Origin: Oscarella lobularis
Lineage: Eukaryota; Porifera; Homoscleromorpha; Homosclerophorida; Oscarellidae
Assembly (NCBI RefSeq): GCF_947507565.1
Contig: NC_089176.1
Location: 2,170,001 to 2,234,000 of the forward strand
Length of the DNA: 64,000 bases
Direction of reading: 5' to 3'
In this document: in pieces, positions 58,231-64,000 of the stretch
Numbering within the stretch: the first letter of the stretch is position 1
Layout of the letters: each line of letters starts with the position of its first letter
Notes under the pieces: model-generated
Seen by the model: the letters and a program-made list of their open reading frames with translations, nothing else
Told to the model about the DNA's origin: nothing
Database searches by the model: none
Position numbers and translations under genes: made by a program

Positions 58231-59410
58231 TATGGAGTCGAGCATTCCGTTTATACAGTACCATTCATGCTTTATACGTCAGTCACTTCTCTAATCTCTT
58301 GAACGGTGGAACTTTTGGTCATGCGGAACGTATCTCAATAGACCCTATCCTGTTGCGTAGACCCAGCCATGGCGGGTCTATAGAATATGGTCTATTGGGA
58401 AATACTTCCGCTGTTGGTGCTCTCTGATGCGATGTGTTTCCGCTTATTAATTAAATCTATTGTGACGTGCTTGCTTTCATTTCGTACACTGGCTTGCTCG
58501 AAAGCTAAATACGCATTTTGCTAAACATTAGAAATTGATATTTAGGACCTTAAGAATCAATCTCTAATATTTAGGATCCTAAGAATGAAAGATGGGGTTT
58601 CGATCTTTGATTCTTATGGTCCAAAATACGATCTGCTTGCGTCTGCCTATCTTTACTCAAATACACATGCCAATAAGCCCGGGAAAGTGAACTAAACACA
58701 CAATAGAGCTCATCGCGGGCACCGCCACCAGAGATAATATGAGGCCACCAACACTCACACTACATATAGCAGTATCTCTTTGCCCGTGCTTCGCCACCAA
58801 CACACACACTATGCTGTGGTATCTATTTTCCCGTGCGAAGCACGGGCACCAAAACTAGTAGATGTATATACAGTACATCTATGGTGGCATTGGTGGCCGG
58901 TGGCATTGCCTTTTGTGCGCGTTTACGAAGATGTTTACAAATCGTAGCATTAGTGACGGCCAGAAAATGTAAAAGAAGGTCGATTTTCTCCTTCTGTCAT
59001 CTGCGTTGTCGACGACAGCAGCGCATCTCTATAGTAAATCTGCTCGTACAGCTGGATGTGGAGATTCTGCAAGTGAGCATTTCGCTTCGATATGTTTAAA
59101 CCTGTGGCCAGGTCCAAGAAAGAACAGTTGACTCTGCAATAAACAAATATCAGACGGATTCGTGATGAGTATTTTTATTGAGCAAATATTCTCAGCTGCC
59201 TTGAACGGAGATTTTTTACACAATACAATGTGTAATGGCTCCAAGATCAGCAGAATTGCCACTGTTTTAATTCTTCCGATTGTTACCGGTCCTTACGCAA
59301 GATGTGCGTTCGCAGCATTTTCATTGAACACATCATCATGAAACAGAAAGACAGAAAAGGAAAAACAAACAAAAATCAACAAGCTAACGTGGGTCTGCTT
59401 TTATCAATTT
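58231..59410. other. gene-free region with minor repeats
   Basis: No coding feature supported. It contains related AT-rich stretches (TTTAGGACC, then TTTAGGATCCTAAGAAT near 58540-58590) and the second hairpin copy. Confidence 0.45.
58830..58846. repeat. short hairpin CCCGTGCGAAGCACGGG, copy 2
   Basis: Identical in stem and loop to 57099-57115 and followed by the same CACC. Confidence 0.75.
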
Positions 59411-59418
59411 TTGTCTGC

Positions 59419-59680
59419 AAACTCCAATCAAATCCCTGGTGATGGTGAAGCTGTTTCACTCTTCTTCGCGTTGAGTTTGACACAAATTAGTTTGATACGA
59501 GGCTCGTCGTCCGGATCGTCCGGAAGGTCTTTCTTTGGTAGGACAGGCGGACAGAGTCCTCTTTCTTCCACTTCTCTCCAGTGTATTCCGTCAAACAACC
59601 TGTGACGACGAATTGGTGTTTGATCTTCAACCGTTCCATGCCTCGCGGACGATTCCTTTATCGATCTGTCATGAAAAAAA
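59419..59680 (-). pseudogene. remnant of an AGC-kinase last exon
   Basis: Read on the minus strand it parallels exon 8 of the kinase gene: TPIRRHRLFDGIHWREVEE, then PPVLPKKDLPDDPDDEPR. Compare HEYFQGVDWRAAEE, PPVVPDSELPDLPDDEPR in the intact gene. It stops before the hydrophobic motif and has no neighbouring kinase exons, so it is an isolated, older fragment. Confidence 0.7.
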
Positions 59681-60001
59681 CTCTTACAAAGAAATCGTAA
59701 ACGGAAATAATGATTCTCTTCTCGTCCGATTGAAAGGCAGCCTTACGTTTATGTGTATGAGGTGCCTCACGGCGCCGGGCCATGCAGGTTCATTGGGTAC
59801 AGCTACTACGGTTGCCTTATACGTTCGGGTTTGGGGTTCGCCCATTCTAAACCGAAGCTGCTGCTCGTAAAACAAGCCGCTAGCGTACGTGCAGTTCGCG
59901 CCAACCCATCCATGCACCCCTACCCCACTAGATACCGGAAAATGAATGATGATAAGTTGCCACAAAAACCTTCCTTTCAATCCAGATAGGCTGGTCCGTC
60001 G

Positions 60002-60065
60002 CATCTTTGCAGACAACTTGCATGAACTTTGACACGGTTGTCATGCAAAGTTGTCTGCAAAGATG
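60002..60065. repeat. 64-base fold-back sequence
   Basis: CATCTTTGCAGACAACTTGC (continuing ATGA) at the left is repeated inverted at the right end with a single extra A. The loop is about 15 bases. Confidence 0.75.
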
Positions 60066-60526
60066 ACGTACATGTTGAACACACCGAGAGGAGAGTTTGT
60101 ATTTTTGTACGGCTCTATGGTAGTAGATGGGCTGGCATAGAACACTATCCTATAATTCTCCTATAATTAATCTCCGACACAGGTTTACAATTGGTCACGT
60201 GCTTAGTGTCTAGCATTTCTTGTGTGGCGGCCGTGGCCAGCAACCCTTTTTTGTGCGCCTCTCCGATCACGAAAAAGATTCAAAGTTGTAGCCGCAGTGA
60301 TGGGATGCGCCACACGCCAGAAAAGTGAAAAGGGGGGGCCCCTTCTCTAACTCGGCGGCGCGATGATTTTCTCTTTACAGGCAGCTGTGATCTGCGTCGA
60401 TTTTTTAAACCTCGCGAGGTCCGACGGATCATCATCGAGCGGCCCAAGAAGAGACCTACAAGCATCACAAAGTCTGAATAGAGAATTCCCGGTCTTTCGC
60501 AGGCAAAGTCTCCGTTTTTTACAACA

Positions 60527-60532
60527 TTTATT
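60527..60532 (-). promoter_or_regulatory. possible polyadenylation signal of the kinase gene
   Basis: AATAAA on the minus strand, about 165 bases beyond the stop codon. The same ACATTTATTTAAAAG context is present at the matching place next to pseudogene copy 1 (near 51630). Confidence 0.4.
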
Positions 60533-60660
60533 TAAAAGAAAGACAGGGACAGACAGAAAAAAGACGAAAAGAAAGAAAGACAGAAAAAAGACGAAAAGAA
60601 AGAAAGACAGGGAAAGACAGAAAAAAAGACGAAAAGGCAGAAAGACAAAAAAGGTACAGG
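60533..60660. repeat. purine-rich tandem repeat
   Basis: Imperfect units of about 23-25 bases such as AAAGACAGAAAAAAGACGAA. A shorter version lies at 51640-51700, so the repeat was part of the duplicated kinase unit. Confidence 0.8.
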
Positions 60661-60694
60661 AAGTCACTACTCTACAAACTTATTTCCGCGGCTC

Positions 60695-62679
60695 TCAGAT
60701 TGTAAATCGCCGAGCAGCCGTCTTGTTGTCACTTTCTGAGCAGGCGATATTTTCTTCCAATTCGGCGGACGCTGCGACCGAGCGCTCTGCGAACTCCTCC
60801 GAGACCCAATCGAATCCGTCGAAATGGTGAATTAATTTGCGCTGCTCGGCGTCGAGTTCGACATCCGCTAGAGTGACTCGTGGCTCGTCGTCGGGAAGGT
60901 CAGGCAATTCCGAATCAGGGACGACCGGCGGACGGAGCCTGCCCTCCTCCGCGGCCCTCCAATCGACGCCCTGGAAGTATTCATGTCGGCGAATGGGCCG
61001 CCTGTCTTCCATCATCCCCAGTCGCTTTGATGGGTCCTTCTGTAGCAGCTGCACGCAAGCACTAGTCACGTAAGGAAATAAACGAGTAGGACGTCGGTAC
61101 CTCCAAGAGAAAGTTCTTCAGTGCCGCCGTCGAGTGTGGATCCGGTTCATACTTTTCGTCCAGGATGGCGTCCTGGATTTCGTCGACGGTTTCGCGATAG
61201 AATGGCGACTGAAGAAAAGAAAAGCAGTATGTATAAGACTTTTTACTATCTTATGCATTGAGTATAGTAGAACCTACCGCGAGATTCACCAGCTCGTGGG
61301 CCAAGATTCCCAACGACCAATAGTCGACCGAATGGTTATATGCTTCTCCTAGGAGAATCTTGAAGAAAAGATGCGCGTCTAATGTATGAAGAAGTAAATT
61401 TGTATTGTTTACCTCGGGCGCCATGTAATGCGGCGTGCCGACGATTGTCTTTGTTCGGTCCTCTTTGCCAAGTTCTTTGGCCACGCCCAGGTCGCACAAC
61501 TGGACGTGGCCCCTTCCGCTGATTAAGACATTTTCCGCCTTTATGTCTCTGAAGAAAAAAAAGTAGCCAATAATTAATAGCAAGTGCATGCGCCACAGTA
61601 CCTGTGTATTATTCCCTTTCTGTGCAGATATTGGATTGCGCCGAGGAGTTCAGCGATGTAGAATCTGTTAATCCAGAAGACACGTTTCAATTAATGCTGT
61701 TTCTCATAGTCCAATTCAGAGTACAGTACCTCGCTTCCATGTCACCGAAAGGAGACTCCTGGCTTGTGCACAGCTCAAAGAGATCTCCTCCTATTGCTAC
61801 GTCCATGACGTAGAATAGGTATGACTAGAATATTAGAAGACGTTAATTCAATTTCTGTATTACTGTATTTATTTATTATTTGTTTACGTTGTTTTGGAAT
61901 GTAGCCATCAGGTGAATGAAAAGCGGGTGCTTGTGCGTTTCGACGAGAGCCTTTTTTTCGATCCACAGAGGCTGGTGGCTTTTGTGGACGTCAATCAATT
62001 TTAAAATGTCGTCTTTGCGGACGACTTTTACGACGCAGAAATCTTTGATTTTCCTTGATCGGGCAAAAACAATCTAACAGGAAAGGAATTCGCATATTGT
62101 ATTCATATTAATTAAGGTAAAATTATTTACATCGGAATACGTTCCCGTGGCGATGACTTTAAGCAGATCAAAATCGTTCAAGCGCTGCCGCGACGATTCT
62201 CGGAAGACGTACTTCATATTCGGCATGGTCGAACTTCTCGATTGGGCGACGATAGGCACCAAGAGATTCGATTTTGACTTTTCGTCAATCCCACTGTCAA
62301 TAGCATCTACTCGTGTCGTTGGCATTGCCGACAGCCGCTTCTCTTCATGAATACTTCTACTTTCGATAGCAGAAAATGTGATGGCAGGCGCCACTGACAG
62401 TCGTGGTTCGTTTTTGGCCTGAACGGGGCCAGGGCCAATAGCAGCAATCGATGTCGCTGGTACTATTGACGTTGGTGAATCGTTACTGGCACTGACGGTG
62501 CCACTATCAATAGCCGCAACGTCCGTTTCTGGCACTGATAGTCGTCGTTGATCAACGTTCGTGCCGTCGTTCGTCGACGGTTCGGACGATTGTTGTTCAT
62601 TGTAGACGTGAACGGTTGCAGTGACGCGAATCACCATCTCAATATTCACGTCTTCGAGCGACACCTCTCTGTCAGGCAT
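60695..62679 (-). CDS. AGC-family protein kinase with unusual motifs
   Basis: Eight exons: 62131-62679, 61888-62073, 61730-61824, 61602-61664, 61548-61413, 61358-61278, 61208-61101, 61048-60695; phases agree and no stops interrupt 523 residues. Residues 1-166 are a low-complexity N-terminal extension. The kinase domain starts at 167. Its glycine loop reads ATGTYS (177-182), where GxGxxG is usual. Present are the ATP-binding K199, E222 of helix C, HRD (297-299), N304, DLG (317-319) in place of DFG, T332 at the AGC activation-loop site, and APE (341-343). The tail has DPSKRLGMMED, then FDWRAAEE-like GVDWRAAEE and PPVVPD, typical of AGC C-tails. Its hydrophobic motif FDGFDW (482-487) has Asp at the phosphorylation position. 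All core catalytic residues are kept, so activity on Ser/Thr is plausible. The subfamily is unassigned. Confidence 0.82.
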
Positions 62680-64000
62680 CGTCTTTTCGAAATTCGAGGT
62701 CTAAATCAATCGCGTCAATGTCACACCGCGACTGTCATGTGCCAGGCTACTAACTGTATCATTCGCGGCGAATCGTTCGCCAGATAGACTATTTGAAGTC
62801 GTTGAGCGAGCCGCCGGAACGTACGCTTGGTCTTCGGCCCAGTTTACCGACGACGTCTCCGATTCGTTATAGACGTACCGAGACCGTCTCGGCGTTTTTG
62901 TACTGCACGCAAATCGCTAGGCGAAGTGAATGTGGAGTGTTTAGCTTACCGCCGCTTTCGAATTCGGCGCCAACAGCCGGATTTGGCCTCTATTAGTATT
63001 GATTTTTTAGACAGCGATGACATAGCGTTTACTTGTTTACCGTTAGAGGTATCTTTGCATGAACACGCAAGACAGGAGCCCATTTCGGGAGATATTGCAG
63101 AAAAAGCAGGGAGAAAATTTGCAACAAGTTGCTACGAGAGCTGTTACTATGTAACTGTGATTTGGCAAATTTTGTGTATGACGTCAAGAAGATAATTGGG
63201 TGACTGGGATTTGGCAAATTTTGTGTATGACGTCACAAAGATAAATCGTCTGCCCAATCATCGTCAGCGTACGAACGTCACCTACGCCCCACCTACGCAC
63301 TGCTTTCGATTTTTTTCACTTTTTTACGTATTTAGCGGAGCCAGCCCTCTACGATTACGCTCACGTTGGTGATATCAACCCTAATTTTTGCCCAGCAACG
63401 GTTTTGACGGTTTTGTGCGCGAATATGGCCCGCAAGTCGTGTAGAACCAGTCGATGATGTTCGTACTGTATGACACGCACCAGAAAAGGCGAGCAGGCGC
63501 CCCCTTTCTCGTTCGCCGAATAACGGCAATGTTTTTCGAAAAGGTTTTTTCCCTTTCTAGCTGCGATCTGCATGCCTCGTCGATGATCGGCAGCAGCGCA
63601 CCGAGAGCCTATCCGCACATACAGATGACGCTGAAGAAGCAGCAAGTGAGCGTTTCCGCTGGGATTTAGCGCGAGAAACTGGCAAACGTTTTCTCGAAGT
63701 CGATATCGAGCGTGATGTTCTCTTCTCGATGAAATGTCGCATGCGATCGAGAGACCGAACAGACAAGGGGAATGACTGCGAACACGGAAGGTACAGTAGC
63801 GGTCAGAAATACTGTTTTATTGATTATACTATAAGATTTAGTCTGAACAAAGAAGCGTGGAAAAAAAAGCGCGAGCAAAGAAAACCGCGTGAACAATAGA
63901 GAGGTTCGTCAGAAAATAAGGTTAAATATCTCCTGTGATTGTACGTATTTCTCTAATAAATAAAGGTTTCTTCAGGGCATTCTAACTTGAATGCTGTATG
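62680..64000. other. region upstream of the kinase gene to the window edge
   Basis: It should hold the kinase promoter. No gene was supported. A direct repeat of GATTTGGCAAATTTTGTGTA lies at about 63160 and 63208, inside sequence related to 55320-55400. An AATAAA on the plus strand near 63956 could end an unseen plus-strand transcript. Confidence 0.4.
63090..63265. repeat. decayed relative of the 55371-55493 fold-back region
   Basis: It shares AGCAGGGAGAAA, GAGCTGTTACTATGTAACTGTGA and TGACGTCACAAAGATAAA with 55320-55395, and contains a 48-base direct duplication around TTTGGCAAATTTTGTGTATG. Confidence 0.6.

Larger units (their letters stand above)
59690..60694. other. region between the kinase remnant and the intact kinase gene
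   Basis: One plus-strand frame at 59738-59989 reads like protein (VYEVPHGAGPCRFIGYSYYG) and ends in TAG, but I could not find convincing partner exons or a family, so it is not called as a gene. The remainder holds a fold-back sequence and the purine-rich 3' flank of the kinase. Confidence 0.35.

Noticed and set aside
60363-60830. 155-residue lysine/arginine-rich frame
   Set aside because: It runs through the purine-rich repeat and the antisense of the last kinase exon; composition is an artefact of the repeat.

Overview
The window is eukaryotic and almost certainly from an early-branching animal. Genes are split by short GT-AG introns of mostly 45-75 bases. They encode animal-type proteins: a large lipid transfer protein, secreted proteins with thrombospondin type 1 and fibronectin-III-like modules, and ionotropic glutamate receptors (iGluRs) with the SYTANLAAF signature. 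iGluRs are known from homoscleromorph and calcareous sponges but were not found in well-studied demosponges, so a homoscleromorph or calcareous sponge is my best guess (inference only). All exon models were worked out by hand from splice sites, reading phase and comparison of paralogues.

Layout. (1) 1-3968, minus: the 5' part of a vitellogenin/apolipoprotein-like lipid transfer protein gene that runs off the left edge. (2) 3798-25285: a tandem segmental duplication of about 10.7 kb. Each unit carries one very large secreted gene (5981-14110 and 16555-24676, about 2,640 codons each). The duplication also copied part of the lipid-transfer gene's first exon, now a relic at 14692-14831. The second large gene has an in-frame TGA in exon 4. 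(3) 25384-32320, minus: two tandem paralogues encoding a signal peptide, leucine-rich repeats, a cysteine-rich neck and a multipass membrane module. (4) 32706-50579, plus: five tandem iGluR genes (G1-G5) with one shared 12-exon structure. Four end in a class I PDZ-ligand tail; the fifth is cut short by a stop codon just before the tail exon. Exon 11 has apparently been homogenised among G3, G4 and G5. (5) 51721-55180, minus: three degraded, partly fused copies of an AGC-family protein kinase gene, with a further remnant at 59419-59680. The apparently intact parent gene lies at 60695-62679. (6) 55180-59400: gene-free and repeat-rich, with fold-back elements, a dispersed repeat of about 200 bases and a satellite of about 830 bases based on TGTGATCACAGGGTAAC.

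The genes do not form an obvious single pathway. The common theme is local tandem duplication at several ages: near-identical large genes, homogenised receptors, divergent leucine-rich-repeat paralogues and decayed kinases. I saw no convincing tRNA, rRNA or CRISPR array.
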